Shown: piece after piece, positions 33,228-46,648 of the stretch | Position numbering within the stretch: the first letter of the stretch is position 1 | How the letters are laid out: each line of letters starts with the position of its first letter | NCBI GenBank assembly: GCA_000277445.1 | Contig: AJWJ01000040.1 | Location: forward strand, 1 to 64,000 | Origin: Polysphondylium violaceum | Taxonomy: Eukaryota; Evosea; Eumycetozoa; Dictyosteliales; Dictyosteliaceae | DNA length: 64,000 nucleotides | Direction of reading: 5' to 3' | Notes under the pieces: generated by a model | The model's database searches: none | Told to the model about the DNA's origin: nothing | What the model saw: the letters and a program-made list of their open reading frames with translations, nothing else | Made by a program: the position numbers and the translations under genes

Positions 33228-35591
33228 ATGAAGAGAGTGACACTATACAACTATGGTTGTGGTTTGTTATTTTTATTATGTCTGATGGTATTGAGGACTG
33301 AATCTGTTTCATGTCAAAGAGATATTCATATAACTGGTGAATCAAATAAAATGGTTGATTGGTGGTAATGTCATAAAACTATTATACAACAACATAATAA
33401 CCATTCCACAAACTAATTGGTATCCTAATAAATAGGCTGATAATAAAGGTCCGTGGCTTTAGTGATTATTATCTATACATGGATTCATTACTCCAAGAAG
33501 ATAAATTTAAAGTAATAGTAAAACAATAGTAAAAATAGTAATAATAGATAGATAAATTTTAAACTAATGTTATTGTATTATACTATAATAGATTGGATAT
33601 TTTCTCAGATCTTCAAAAAGTGCATTGGGCTCAACCATGTTCCCATATACAGGAAAAAATATAGACGAAGGAAAGAAAAGTTATATAAACTATAATAATC
33701 AAATGGTTGTTTTTGATCAAAAATCGCCTTTTAAAACTAGAAACAAAGATAATCTAGAGTATTATAAAGAAGGTAGGTTCACTATACTACTCATACTTTA
33801 AATAATTACCATGAAGTAAATATTTATTTAATTACTATAAACAAGGTGCTCATGAAAAAGGTTTTATTGCATTCAACAGAGGGACGAATGAAGATGATTG
33901 GAAAGGTTTCTTTCTTCAACACAGTTTACCAAAGATGATGAACTACAGAGAAGAGGGTAAGCTTAGATATCTAAACGAACCAATTGATTTTTCGGGTCGT
34001 TTTAAAGAGAAACTTAATAATTTATATTTTACGTACTATGGTTGGGAAAAACCATTTTTTGGAAGAAACGTAATGTATCTAATACTTTATTTTATATTCA
34101 AAAATACTAACATTACAAATATCTATTAGTTGATGCCATACTCTCCCCAAGGAATTCAACTTTTACAAAAAATTGGTAATATTGAAAATGTAAGAGAATC
34201 CCAAGTGGATTCGGTTGATTTGAATACACAAGAAGGTCAAAAAAAGGTCGCCGATAGAGAGAATACTTTTCTCACCAGTGGTGGTACATTAGGATTTCTA
34301 AATATGAATCCTTTTTCTTTGATATACACTACATTGGTTAAACCCAGTCAACATTTATTGTGTATATCGATAGAAAACAAAGGTAGGTGGTTTTTATATC
34401 AATTTTTTTGTATAATTACAGTTTGATTAATTTCTTTACTACGATTAAATAGCTTCATTTGAAGATTTAATCGGTCAGCTTGCACTCACATCAAACAAAG
34501 GTATTGTTTCAACTTTGTATAGAGAGCATCAAGGGAAAACTAAAGCATTCCATGATTTCAGAAAACATTTATATTTGTCTGAAGATTCTCAAAATCCTAC
34601 GGTGTATGCTACGAGAGCTGAAGGATTTCACAAAAAGGACATCAAGGTCAAATTTGAAACAAGGGAGACCAAATTTTACACTGCCGTCAATGTCGCTGGA
34701 CCAAAAAATAAAAAAGATATCTGGAAAAATCTTATTGAAGATACCAACACAAATCAACCATCTCTTGCCGCTGGTCATAAAATGTCAATATCAACATGGG
34801 TTACAAAGCAAAAAAGTGCTTGGTGGAGAACTGATACCTACAAAACACAGGTATTGGAGCATAAACTACAAACGAAGTCTGAAATAGATCAATCAGTTTT
34901 CACATGGCAAAGTAATTCAAATCAAGAACACTCAAAGATTGGCTTCACTGAAAAGTCTGACCACCCCAATTGGAATTTCTGCTCTTCTGGTGGGAATCTG
35001 TATGCCAAAGAAAAAGCTAGTATGAAATCTTCGCTAATTGTAAGTTTGGTTTAATATTCTGCTTTATAATTATTAACATAAAATCTTTATATAACCTTTA
35101 GATTTGTTTTACTTCCAATAATTTAAATAAGGCTTTAAATGGATTAAGGGGGGATACGTATATTGCTGATGTTGGTGCCAATGAAGATGGAGAAGATAGT
35201 GATTTTGATGGGCAATGATGATGATGTTGATAAACTTCAACCTATAGCTGATGACAAAATTGATGGTCAAACTAAAGATCTCATTGAAATGAGCCAAACA
35301 AAGGCAAAAAATTTAATAATTGCAGTAAAGGGTCTTACTTCTTCAGTTACCCAAGAAATTATCCCCCAAGCCCCTATATTAACAAGCGTTGCCAAACAAC
35401 TCGGTACCAAAGCCATTACTTTTAATGATGTCAGAATTAAGGCGACAAGACAAAATTTTAACATCTTATCTTTCTCAACTACGGGCTTCAATGAAGCCGA
35501 GAAAAACAAATCTCTTTGGGAACTCATTAAAAATCTCATTCCACCATTTGTTAAAGCACATTTTACACTTTTTTTGAAAAGTCCCGAATAA
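33228..35591 (+). CDS. Secreted or lysosomal DNase II-like nuclease
   Basis: At least seven exons: 33228-33364, 33436-33511, 33592-33772, 33846-34069, 34130-34382, 34453-35039 and from 35102. Signal peptide is residues 1-29. DNase II features: VDWW near the mature N terminus, the first HxK motif (His134 in GAHEKGFIAF) and the second (His450 in QEHSKIGF), followed by PNWNFC and SGGN. These are the two histidine-lysine pairs of this acid, metal-independent endonuclease family, which digests DNA in phagolysosomes, sensible for a bacterivore. Read straight through, the last exon stops at 35218 (524 residues). A 49-nt intron with a weak GTGATT donor (35199-35247, acceptor CTATAG) would instead join in frame to a 114-codon ORF ending at 35591, giving 632 residues. 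Which end is real is undecided; a frame error at about 35213 is the third option. Confidence 0.78.
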
Positions 35592-35925
35592 TAAAAGTAT
35601 CTCAACATATGATAATAATAAACAAGTAAACGATAAAGAAAGATATATATCTGCAATGGAGAATAAAGAAATTAAAAAACTATTTATCTTCCTTTATTCA
35701 TTTTCTTTGTTTTGAAATTAATATAAAAGTCAAATGTTGGGCCTGTGATGGGAGAGTGAAAAAGCACAAATATAAAAAAATCGTGAGATATGTTTTTCAA
35801 AAAAAAATAAAAAAATAAAAAAAAAATAAAAAAAAAAAACGAAAGAATATGATGAAGAAATCATGATGTAGGATGAGTGATTCATTTGCTATAAAAGCAA
35901 AATAATATATATACATCATTAAAAG
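35592..35925. other. Intergenic spacer
   Basis: 334 bp, A-rich, with a long poly-A/AAATA tract near 35798-35840 just before the carrier gene. No gene was recognised. Confidence 0.6.
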
Positions 35926-37299
35926 ATGACAAAACAAGATACACAACTATTAAAAGAAAAGCCTAGTCTTTATATATTAACAGGTGCTACTAGTGGCTTA
36001 TTGGCCGATTCGATTATGCACCCAATCGATACAATTAGAGCAAGATTACAAATTGAGGTAATGATCAATATGATTGCATAGAATCAGCGAGAATTGATTG
36101 CATGTCCTGCAACAGGGCCATACAGCAATATTAATAGAATGATACTCATCATCATGATGTTATATTTTATCTAGAAAGTAGGACAAACTCAATATAGAGG
36201 TACATTTCATGCATTACAATCAATTATCAAAAATGAAGGTGTTGCATATTTATATAAAGGAATGCCTATAGTTGCAACAGCAACAGTTCCAGCCCATGCT
36301 CTATACTTTTTTGGATACGAATACAGTAAAAAAATGTTGGAAGACAAAATGGGGCCAAAGTGGGGCACTGGCACCATCGCTCATTTTACCAGTGGATTTG
36401 TAGCAGATGCATTGGGATCCTTGATTTGGGTGCCTATGGACATCATCAAACAGAGATTACAAGTACAACAAAACACACAAAAGCTGTACCCCAATCAAAC
36501 ATACTATAAAGGAAGTTTCCATGCCGCACAAGTCATCCTCAAAGAAGAGGGTGTCATGGGCCTCTATCGAGGCTTTGTGCCTGCCCTCATGACCTACGGT
36601 CCGTTGGTGGGCATCTATTTCTCTGTGTATGAAAAGACCAAATCGTTTATCACCAAGTCTCTCCACTATGAAAAACAAGACTATCTTCCCGTGATCTACC
36701 AGCTCTCGTCAGGCTTCTTTGCCGGCACTGTGGCTGCTGCCGTCACCTGTCCACTCGATGTCGTAAAAACCAGAATTCAAGTCCAAAGAGGTACCGAAGA
36801 GCGTGTATATAAAGGCCTCTTTGACGGCTTTAAAACCATACTAAAAGAAGAGGGTCCACGAGCCTTTGTCAAAGGAATGTCGTCAAGAATACTATGGATC
36901 GCCCCCGGCAACGCCCTGACAATTGCCTCATGTAAGTGTTTTTGTTTTTTTTTTGTTTTTTGTTGTTTTTTGATTTTTGCGCAAAAAATGTGACATCACT
37001 TCCAAATTTGTCAAAATCACGCGGTGAATGAATTTACTCTATTTATTTTGCCGTGTTTTTCACTCATGATCAGTAACCATATGTGTGTATTATGATAATT
37101 TTGTTGTGTTCTAGATATCTAGGACTGTACCCCAGACATACCTATGGTCGTTTCTTTTCTATTTTTTTTTATTCTATTGATATTTTTTGATTATCTTTTA
37201 TTTATGCTTGCTGATGGCAATAATCTAACTTTTATTAAAAAAAATTACTTTCCAAATTTAGATGAACAATTGAAATATTTTTTCAAAGGCTTTTTATAA
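35926..37299 (+). CDS. Mitochondrial carrier family (SLC25) protein
   Basis: Three exons (35926-36057, 36175-36931, 37262-37299) give 308 residues, the standard carrier length; the last exon is only 38 nt and encodes YEQLKYFFKGFL after the splice. Three Solcar repeats carry the signature prolines and charges: HPIDTIRARLQ, VPMDIIKQRLQ and CPLDVVKTRIQ, each followed by a YKG/YRG-type loop and a G-containing even-numbered helix. Inner mitochondrial membrane transport is therefore secure, but the substrate is not. The first repeat and the WVPMD motif look somewhat like SLC25A44-type or related carriers, which is only a hint. Confidence 0.9.
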
Positions 37300-38345
37300 A
37301 AATCACATGTTTTCATGAACAAATCTTTGCAAAAAAAAAAAAACCAGATCTCACGATCGTTTTCTGACACATTTTTTGAAAAATTCTATTTTTTTCAATT
37401 TTTTTGAATTTTTTAAAAATATTTTTTTGGGTTTGAGCAGTAGTGCAATTGGATAGAGATAAGTTCAAAGAGCTTACCCACCCATCCACCCACCCACCAG
37501 TTATCTGTTTATCAACTTGTGTTGTGAAATATCCATGATAAATTGTCTCTGCCATTGATTTCAAATTTTTATATTTTGTTTGTTGTTTGTGTTTTGTCAG
37601 AGAAAAGATAGTAGTTAATTTATTCCACCATTATTTATCATCAGTGATATATAAACATTTATATCCACCCACTTTTACAAATAAAAACCTTATCACACCA
37701 CACCACCACCCACCACCCAACACACACATAAACAAAGGAATTTTTTTAAAAAAAAGTTAGATGTAGTCACTCAATTGGATTTGACACGCAAAGAGGATAG
37801 AGCCACACACACACACCCTCACACACTCTCAAAACACATGGTCTTTAATGGTTATTCTAATCAATAAACCACCCACTGCCAAAGTATTGTCTTTATCGAC
37901 AACATCCATACTCATACAACAACAACCCCCACATTTTATTACTGTACAATATATTTAAATATCCCCTCGCCTTTTTGATTAAAAGATTTAAAAATATACC
38001 CACACTATAAATATAAATACAATATTCACTCACTTGTTTCCTTTATAATAGACAAATCATCTTTTAAATATATATAGAGACATTATCTTTTAAAATTGTA
38101 TATATATTTTAAATTAAATTATTTTAAATAGTAGAAATACATCATCAATCAATACCAATCATAGCCACAAATTAATCCCACCACACACACATTCATCATT
38201 TAATTCTATTTATTTCCATTGTATTTCTATATTTATTAAACTATTGTACTTTTAAATAACCATTATCAATCACATTGGATTTTAAAAAGAAAAAGAAACC
38301 TACATTAAATTCCACACACAACCCACACTCACAACACTCACAAAC
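37300..38345. other. Intergenic spacer upstream of the RabGAP gene
   Basis: 1.05 kb, with poly-T tracts first and then a strongly CCA/CACA-rich half (about 37480-38345), the strand asymmetry typical of dictyostelid upstream regions. No ORF or RNA was recognised. Confidence 0.6.
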
Positions 38346-41300
38346 ATGGGATGGATTAAACCAAGAAGTATAGTTTTAAGAAAAGCATGGGTTACCCTCG
38401 AAGAGAATCAATATTTCCAACTATTGAAACGAAATTCATCCATTCCCCTCTTCAACGATTTGATATCGAAAATAAATGAATCCAGTGATTATTCTGTGAT
38501 ATCAGAGGTATATATAGATAGATAGATAGATAGATTAGTATATATCTGAGAGATATATTAATCATAAATCAATACATACAGTATAAGATAGCATTAAAGA
38601 ATAAAGAGAATCACATGATAGGAGTGTCAAATGAATTTAGGGAAATTCAGGCTATGTGGAGATGGATACAGGACAATGTGCTACCCTCGATGTTGGAGAT
38701 GAACAACAGCGAGATCTATGAGTTCCTCTCGCTCAAATTCACTTGCATGGGGATTGAACAGCACGATCACAAAGAAATAGAAAAAGAAAAGATCACCAAA
38801 GACCGATATGTCCTCAAGCGAGAGAAATCATTTCGAAAAAAGTTTGATTTGGGCCAGACAGAGAACCTCATCACGCAGTACACCTGTTCTCTGGACAAGA
38901 AGCACGGATGTCTGTATATCTCTGAAAACTACATTTCCTTTCACTCGAGAATATTCCAAACCACCAAAATCTCTATACCCTTTAGCAACATCCTCGACAT
39001 GAAAAAAAACTCTACCGCCCTAAAGATGATTATCAGCTCGATCAAGATCCAAACCACCGATTCCAAGGAATACTTTTTCCATACATTTTTCAAAGTCGAT
39101 GAGACCTTTCAAATCTTGGATCAACTGTGGAAATTTACCATGAACAAAATGCTATTCAACGCCGATTTAAATTCAAAGCCATCCTTGTCGTGCTCTGGCT
39201 CTTATTTACCATCTCCATCAATAAATATAGTCTCACCCAATAACAATAGTGGCAGTAATGCTAGCAACAACAACAGCGCCAATAATAGTAGTCAAAGCAA
39301 TAATAATAATACTAGTAATAACAACAACAGCTTATCGAGCTTAAGTCCAACAATTGCATTTAGCAGTTCTTTTAATAATAGTTTGAAATCCTCAGGGTCC
39401 TATTTTAGCACATTTATAGATATATCAAATGTTTCTACATCCTATAATCCAACACCACTTGCATTGTCACCATCACATTCATCCCCATCTCCATTTGAAA
39501 CCCATTTGATGTTTAATGCCAACAACATCGCCACCACAACTAGTGGTGAGTACAATATACCATCATCACCGTCATCACCTTCGCATTCACTAAGATCATC
39601 TTTGAACGGGTCAACAGGATTTCCATTTCTATCACCATCCATAACAACGCCAACCCCCACATCCCTATCAAGTAGTGTAAACAATTTACAAATCCCCATC
39701 GTAAACAATACCAACAATAGTAGTAATAATCAATCCAACAGCAGCAATCAAAATGAAAGAAATAGTATTCAAAATAGTCAAAACAATATACAGCCTACAG
39801 TCAAAGATTTACTAAACAATCAGAAAAGAAATGAGGACTATCAATCGTTGTTTAGTTTACCGTCGACAGAGATCTTGATTGAAGAGTTTTTGGCTAGTAT
39901 TTGTAAAATCAATTACGAAATGCCAGGTAAACTCTACCTCTCACAGAGATTCCTTTGTTTTGAATCTACAGATTCATTACTAGTCATTCCCCTCCGAGAG
40001 ATACGCAATATAACCAACGAGAAATCATTAAATCTAAAAGACAACACCATGAAAATCATCACACTCGGGAACCAAAAATTCTATTTCTATTCCTCAAAAA
40101 TTGATAAACTCTATGAAATTATTAGACAAGTTTGGTTTGAATTGATCAGTTCTAAAAATCAAAATCAAAATAATAATAATGGTAGCAGTGGTCCTGTTAA
40201 TCAAAATAATAATGACAATTATCAAATCATTGGATTTACAAAAGAATTGATTGATAAAGAGTTTTCCAGTAATTATCAACAAAAACAAAATAATCAACTA
40301 TTGTTTTGGGAACAGTATATGGCATTCAATGGCGAAGATGTGGCTATGTTTAAATCTTATGAACTCAAATCCCTCATTCGACAGGGTGTTCCAGATAGTC
40401 TGAGAAGAAAGATGTGGTTGCTTTGTTCGGGTGCTCTGTATAAATCCTATTGCTATCCAGAGGATTATTACCAAAATCTATTGGATTCCCACAAAGGTGA
40501 GACCAATAGTTCCACAGATGACATTGAAAAAGATTTGCATAGAAGCTATCCAAAACATCCTTTCTTTAGAGAGAAAAAGGGACAAGATGCATTGAGAAAT
40601 ATATTGGTTGCCTATTCGTGGAGAAATCCCTCGATTGGGTACACACAGTCAATGAATATCGTTGGTGCCATTTTCTTGTTGTATCTCAAAGAGGAAGAGG
40701 CCTTTTGGTTACTGTGCAGATTGTGTGAGGACCTCGTCCCAGACTATTACCGACCCGGTATGGTTGGCAGTATTGCTGATGAAAAGACCCTCGAGAACCT
40801 CTTATCCATCTATTTGCCATCCATTGATTCTCATTTAAAGAAAATCAGTTGTCCCCTCTCAATGATTGTGTTGCCCTGGTTATTGTGCCTTTTTATCGGA
40901 TACGTCCCCATTGAGCTCAGTCTCAGAATCCTTGACTGTTTGTTTTACGAGGGCAACCAAATGATATTTAGAGTTGGTTTGGGAATTTTCAAGGTTTGTC
41001 AAGAATCCATATTGGATTGCAAGAATGCCGAGGATGTCATGATCCTATTGAAAAGCATATCCTCATCGTCATCCCCAATCAACAGCACACCCAATGGCGT
41101 AGAGCAGTTACTCAATGTCGCTTTTACAAATTTTGATATCCTCCCTTTGGACAAAATTGAGCAATTTAGAAATTCAAATAGAATCATGGCCATCAAGAGC
41201 ATGCAAGTGGTCAATAAGAAATCAAAGATTCGTGAATGGATGGAGAAATACAATCTCGACAGGGCCGACTCTGAAAAGGTCTATGACTACTTTCAATCCT

Positions 41301-42326
41301 CAACCTCTCTCAACACAAGCAAGTTTGGAATCACTCAGGCCAAATTCAACGAGCTCTGTAGGGACATTCTCCCCTTTTCCTGGAACAACAGAGGCGATAT
41401 CATTCAATTGATATTTAGAGTCGTTGATAAAGATTGCGATCAACTTATATCGGTTGATGAGTTTATTGATATGATTGTCATTATTTTAAAGGGCACCCAT
41501 TTGGAAAGATTAAAATGTATGTATTTGCTATTTTGAGTAAAAGCATAACGTTATGCTTTTAAATTTATTTTTATCTCTCTATCAACATTCACTCACACTC
41601 ACTCACTGGAAAAAACCAAACTTTGAAATCAATTGCTATTGCTAATATTTAACCGTTTTTTGATTCAAAATTACTATAAATGGATATATATGTATGACAC
41701 TAACATTGTCTTTTTACAACTTTTTACAAATTTCTATAACAGTTTGTTTTGAAATGGTTGATCAAGATGCTGATAATATAATCAATTATTTGGAATATAA
41801 ATTCCTTTTAGAAATTTACATAGGGTATTTATAGATAAATATAACTCACCTCTACCACCACCATATATACCACACTACCACTTTTATCTCTAAAAATTTA
41901 ATTTATAATACTCGTCATAATAATCACCATCAATATTTCCTTACATGGCAGCATTTACAAAAATGGGATCCTCCTATCAATTTTGTCATTCCCTAATCAA
42001 ATAATTGTAACCCCACCTATCACTTCACACACATAATAAGAATAGCAATCATCTATCTATTTTATTCATCACACACCCACACAATCTAAAAATGAAAATG
42101 TAAATACATTTATTAACGGAATTTTTTTAATCACCCACACAGTTTATATAATTCAAACAGCTATTCATTTTCTCTCTCTATGGAAATTGAAGCATTTGTT
42201 TCTCAGCTACAAGAGGAGGGAGAAGAGGAAGAAGAAGATCAACTCAAAATCGATTTGGTAGAATCGCATCTCAGTGAAATAATCAATCGATTTGGAATAC
42301 ACACCAATAATATTTATAAAATTTAA
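38346..42326 (+). CDS. TBC1D8/9-like RabGAP with GRAM and EF-hand
   Basis: Exons 38346-38507, 38582-41516, 41743-41824 and, less surely, 42161-42326; all phases agree, giving 1114 residues. The N terminus (IVLRKAWVTLEENQYFQLLKR) matches the TBC1D8/9 start. Two GRAM domains lie near residues 130-200 and 455-535, separated by a Ser/Asn-rich linker. The TBC domain (about 655-860) has the catalytic Arg at about 708 in IEKDLHRSYP and Gln at about 743 in IGYTQSMN, so GAP activity on a Rab is expected. An EF-hand-like pair follows (VDKDCDQLISVDEF and VDQDADNIINYLE). The last exon adds a Glu-rich tail. It rests only on splice-site fit and phase; without it the third exon runs to a stop soon after 41824. 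Confidence 0.87.
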
Positions 42327-43305
42327 TTGATTTAATAGTGTGCGCACTCCCTCTCTTTATATACAAATTACCAAAAATATTATTTTAGTAGTGATGATTG
42401 TAATTATTATTGATTTATTTATTATTATTATTATTTATTATTGTAATATCTACTACCAATCACCAAGCGAATTTTAATCATTAGAAAATGTGTGTTTGTG
42501 AGTGGTGACGAAGTGATTGTGTGCTATTTGTGGTGTGGGTTGTGGGTTGTGAAGTAGTGATACAATGAAATTAAAAAAAAACATGCATTTTAATTTCACT
42601 TTGAATTCACAGGGCAACGATATGAAAGGAGGGTGAACAAGTAGAATTCCTGAAACAATGTGTGATTTTTTTTTTTTCCTATCTTTGATGTGGGTGAACC
42701 AACCTATCAAAATTGAAGCTATATCAAAATGGTATTTTATTTTATTATTGGTGTAGGATGTGGTATTCAATTCAATTCATCCATCACCCATTACTTTTAC
42801 CACTACTATTACTTCTTCCACCACTCCTTCAACCTTTCATAAATCAATTACCACACTCATCATAGTATAAGAATTAAAAAGGAGAGGGAAATAAAAAAAT
42901 AATTAATAATAAAAAAAAAAAAACAAATAATAAATAAATCAATAAATAAATCAATAAACAACAATAACAACAGCAACATATGAAAACATATTGTGGTGGT
43001 AGGTAGTGGTGAAAGGGGTCAACTAAATATTTTCCCTTTTTGATCGAAATGAAAAATTGCTATCCGACACAACACCCCCCCCCTTAGCACAGCAAAAAAA
43101 TTCTGATTTATATTTATCGTATCAATTTAAATTCCTTTACCTACTGAACAACATTACATAAATCCTACCTTTCCATATTCATCCCTAACCAAACATCCTA
43201 CCTTTTGTTTTACGCTATCGCTTTTAATCAAGTTTTTTTATCTATAATTATTTTTCTCTTTTACTGGGTTTTTAATTAAAATCAATCCCGATTCTCTGAT
43301 ACAAA
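42327..43305. other. Intergenic spacer
   Basis: About 1 kb, A/T-rich, with ATT repeats near 42417-42440, an AAATC tandem tract near 42928-42960 and an 8-C run near 43077. No gene was recognised; probably upstream control DNA of the next gene. Confidence 0.6.
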
Positions 43306-45357
43306 ATGGATAATAAGGAGTTTCCCAATTATTATAAAAATAATTTTAAATCCTTTTCGTCCCCCCCTAATAATAACAATAATAATAATTTTATTAACAA
43401 CAACAATAATAATAATTATAATTTCCCTATTCATAGTCCATTAAATATCTCTCATGTCGATCCCTTCCATAGTAATCAAACAACTCCATTACCATCTCTT
43501 TCCAATACCCCTTTGTCAAATTATGTCCGTCCTAATTTTGAAAGCCTAGATGGAAATTTTAATAATGCCAATAATAATGTCAGCTACAGTGGACCTATGA
43601 GAAATTCTTCTTGCTCTCCATTGGTTTTAAGCGGAAATTATTTGAGTCGTTCTCAGGAAATTGTACAATCACCTGCTATGCAATCCACCCCTAGATCTAC
43701 GAATAATAGTAAACATCATCCCTATTCCACTGGATTAAATTTGTTTTCATCACCTCCTTCTTCGAGTCCATCTCTCAACTCTTCTTGGCCAGAAAATCCT
43801 TATCGATCAATTGTATCCCCTCTCTCACCCAATCTATCTATCTCATCAATGACTATTAATACCCCATCGATGTCATCTGCTAATCAACATAATTCCGTTG
43901 TAAATACCTCTTCTTCCTTGACTCCGCTAATCAATCCTTCTTCTTTGTCCCCTAGTATGAAAACTTCTTCCTTGACTCCCCTTGTTCTTTCCTCTGCCCC
44001 TTCCACTGCCACTTTGGACAATCAAGAAGAGCCTGCTTCCCCAAAGAGAAAATCTAAAAAAGCTGGAAAAAATACAAAAGAGGACATTGTCGAGCACCCA
44101 TTATCATCTCCTCCATTCTCTCCTGAACCTGATCATATATTACAAAATATCAACGCTCCCGATTTAGAATGTACTTTGAATTACTGTAGCTTATGTATCA
44201 GAGGCACACCACCTCTTTTAATTAAAAATCCAACTTGGTCTCATATAATGAGGGTTGTTTTCATTTGTCTAAGAGACAATACTCCCGACAAGGAATTTTT
44301 CAATTTAAAATCCGAAGTATATGGCTTTATGTTGAGCCATTGGTCCAGACTCTGTATAAATAGAAAAAGTATATTTATAAATTGTTATTATTATATTTAT
44401 GATACTTATTTTTCTAACTATTATTTTGTTTTTCTTTAGGATCCGATAATTGGAAAAAACAAATCCAAGATATGCTGAGCCATAGTAAGGAAACCTTTGA
44501 GTCTGGAATGGAAACTTTTAGACAAAATGGATATTGGAAACTCAGACCAAGCAAAATACCTCCTGATATTTGGCTAGAAGAGAAACAAAAAGTCAAAAGA
44601 AGATCCAAAATTGATGACTGGATCAGAAATTTTAATTTAATAGAGCATTTGTTCCCCACACTCGTTGATGGTATTTTTGTAAAAATCAATTATGACGAAG
44701 ATTCCATCAATGAATTGTTAGGTAAATATCTTTATAATTTTATTTCCATATATATATTTATAAACAAAGAGATTAGAGATTTAAAAAAAAGAAAACGCAA
44801 GATATTAAAAAAAAAAAAAAAAAATAATAATCATATATCTAAAAAAAAATAATTCCCTCTCTTTCTCTCTTACTTTCTATTGATCATCCAAAATAGATCG
44901 TGCACTTGAGTATTTCGAGAAATTACTTGTTATTATGAATGACCCAGATGTATCTGCCTTGTTGCATAATCTCACCGATATCGAATTGGAATCCAAGCTC
45001 ATGGCACTGGTTTTAGAAAGATTTCATGTAAACATGAGATCTTTTTTCCTTTTCGGCAGAATTTTTAAACAGAAAATGCTTCTCCTTCAACAGCATCTTG
45101 ACAAAAATAGTTCGAATTTCAATACTCCCGATTCTTCCCCCGATCTTCCCTCCCACATTACCTCAACAACAACCACCACAACCAACACTAACACAGGACA
45201 AACAAACAATAATAATATGTCTATTACAAGCATATTATCCTATGGCGGTGATTACCAAACTAATGATGAAAATTATTTCCCTGACGGAGGTGAATACCAA
45301 AATTTAGATGACGAATTTGATGAGTTTGATGAAGAAGATGATGAGCCAGATCAATGA
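43306..45357 (+). CDS. Uncharacterised protein, low-complexity N half plus globular C half
   Basis: Three exons (43306-44368, 44440-44721, 44897-45357) encode 601 residues. I do not recognise the family. Residues 1-280 are Asn/Ser/Pro-rich and disordered, and contain a basic cluster PKRKSKKAGK (about 247-256) that could be a nuclear localisation signal. From about residue 285 the composition changes to a folded domain with conserved-looking blocks: LECTLNYCSLCIRGTPPLL, NPTWSHIMRVVFICL, YWKLRPSKIPPDIW, FNLIEHLFPTLVDG and ALEYFEKLLVIMNDPDVSAL. The C terminus is acidic. The layout suggests a nuclear regulatory protein, by inference only. It ends 30 bp from the convergent COQ9 gene. Confidence 0.8.
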
Positions 45358-45387
45358 AGATAATGACTTGTAAAAAAAAAAAAATGT

Positions 45388-46447
45388 TTATTTACTTTTA
45401 TGAATTGTATTTAAAAATGTACCAACTGCCATTGAAACAGTAGACTCAACCTAAATATGCATAATAAAAGTAATGTTAATGTAAATATTAAATATATAAA
45501 TAAATAAAATCAATTATTAAAACATACATCGTTTTTCAATTTAATGGTTTTAATTAAATCTTCAACTCTATCATCAACAAATCTCATAGTGTTTGAATGT
45601 TCTGGTGATGTATCTGTCAACATAAATAATTCTGATGATGTATATAAAGCAGCCAATAGAGCTCTCTTGGCATACCAATCAAACTAGTATAATATGATGT
45701 TCATTGGTTAGTATTAATAATCTCTTTTTGAATAGTATTGCATAGTTGCAGGATATTTACATCAGATGATCTATCACCAACTGCATGCCATATGTCATCA
45801 ACCAAAGTTTGCATTGTTGGTAATGTAGTTTGAAGATTTTTAGGATTAGCCAATAATTGCATTGCCTCTGACCATCTTGATTGATATGGTTTAATCATAG
45901 AGAGTCTTGATTTGATAGCCAATTTAACTTTATCTTTTTTAGATAAACCATGTAAAAGATCACTCTCTGAGAGTTGATCAAAGAGTTCTTTGTTACACTT
46001 TTTAATGAAATAAAGTGCCAATTCAAATCCAGAATTATCACCAATGATACCTTGGGTCACTGGTGGATATCCCATCTCTATACAACCCTTTGAAACAGCC
46101 TCTGATGTCCATCCATATAGATTTACAAATTGCAATGAACTTTCCAATATTTTATCTTTACTAAACTCTTGTTGTTGTTGTTGTTGTTGCTTTTGTTCTT
46201 GTTGTTGTTGTTGTTGAGATTCATTAATTTGTTGATTGTTATTATTACTATTATTATTTACACTACAATAAAATCTTTGGTTATTGAATAATGATGAGGA
46301 TGAAGATGAACATGATGATTGTATTCTAGTTGTTGAAAGAAGTGATGGTGAAGATCTGTAAAATGATGAATTTGATCTAATACCACAATTGATTAAACTC
46401 AATCTAGATAGATTCTTTTGAACAAAACGTCTAGATAACGAGGCCAT
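45388..46447 (-). CDS. coq9: Ubiquinone biosynthesis protein COQ9
   Basis: Three exons (46447-45761, 45683-45528, 45450-45388) give 301 residues in frame. The first 60 residues are Ser/Arg-rich without acidic residues, a mitochondrial presequence; a Gln-rich tract follows. The COQ9 core starts at DKILESSLQFVNLYGWTSEAV, continues with RLSMIKPYQSRWSEAMQLL, and has the diagnostic IWHAVGDRSSD joined across the splice to FDWYAKRALLAALYTSSELFMLTD. COQ9 is a lipid-binding partner of COQ7 in coenzyme Q synthesis on the matrix side of the inner membrane. It shares a 201-bp divergent promoter with the RCC1-repeat gene. Confidence 0.92.
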
Positions 46448-46648
46448 TATTATCTGTTTGGTAATACTGAAAAAAAAGAGATTGTTTTCAAAATTTTTAG
46501 TGTTGGGAAAAAAAAAAATAAACGAAAATTTCAAAAATGCAGTGAAGTAATTATTACATTTACACATTTCAATCATTATCATCATTTGTTGAGATAGATA
46601 GATAGATAGAGATAGATAGATAGAGTATCCCTGGGTGTAGAGATCACA
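46448..46648. promoter_or_regulatory. Shared divergent promoter with GATA microsatellite
   Basis: 201 bp between the divergent COQ9 and RCC1-repeat starts. It contains a GATA tandem run at about 46595-46623 immediately before the plus-strand start, and T/A runs on the COQ9 side. Confidence 0.55.

Noticed and set aside
35163-35591. Separate small gene after the DNase II-like gene
   Set aside because: It has no promoter space and no ATG context of its own, overlaps the preceding exon, and fits in frame as a possible terminal exon; kept as an uncertain extension.
42161-42326. Independent short gene starting at the ATG near 42180
   Set aside because: The exon matches the open phase of the RabGAP model and has an acceptor; still marked as tentative.
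46595-46623. GATA tandem tract (and a similar one near 38515) as a repeat array
   Set aside because: Simple microsatellite with no unique spacers; not CRISPR-like, and such tracts are common here.
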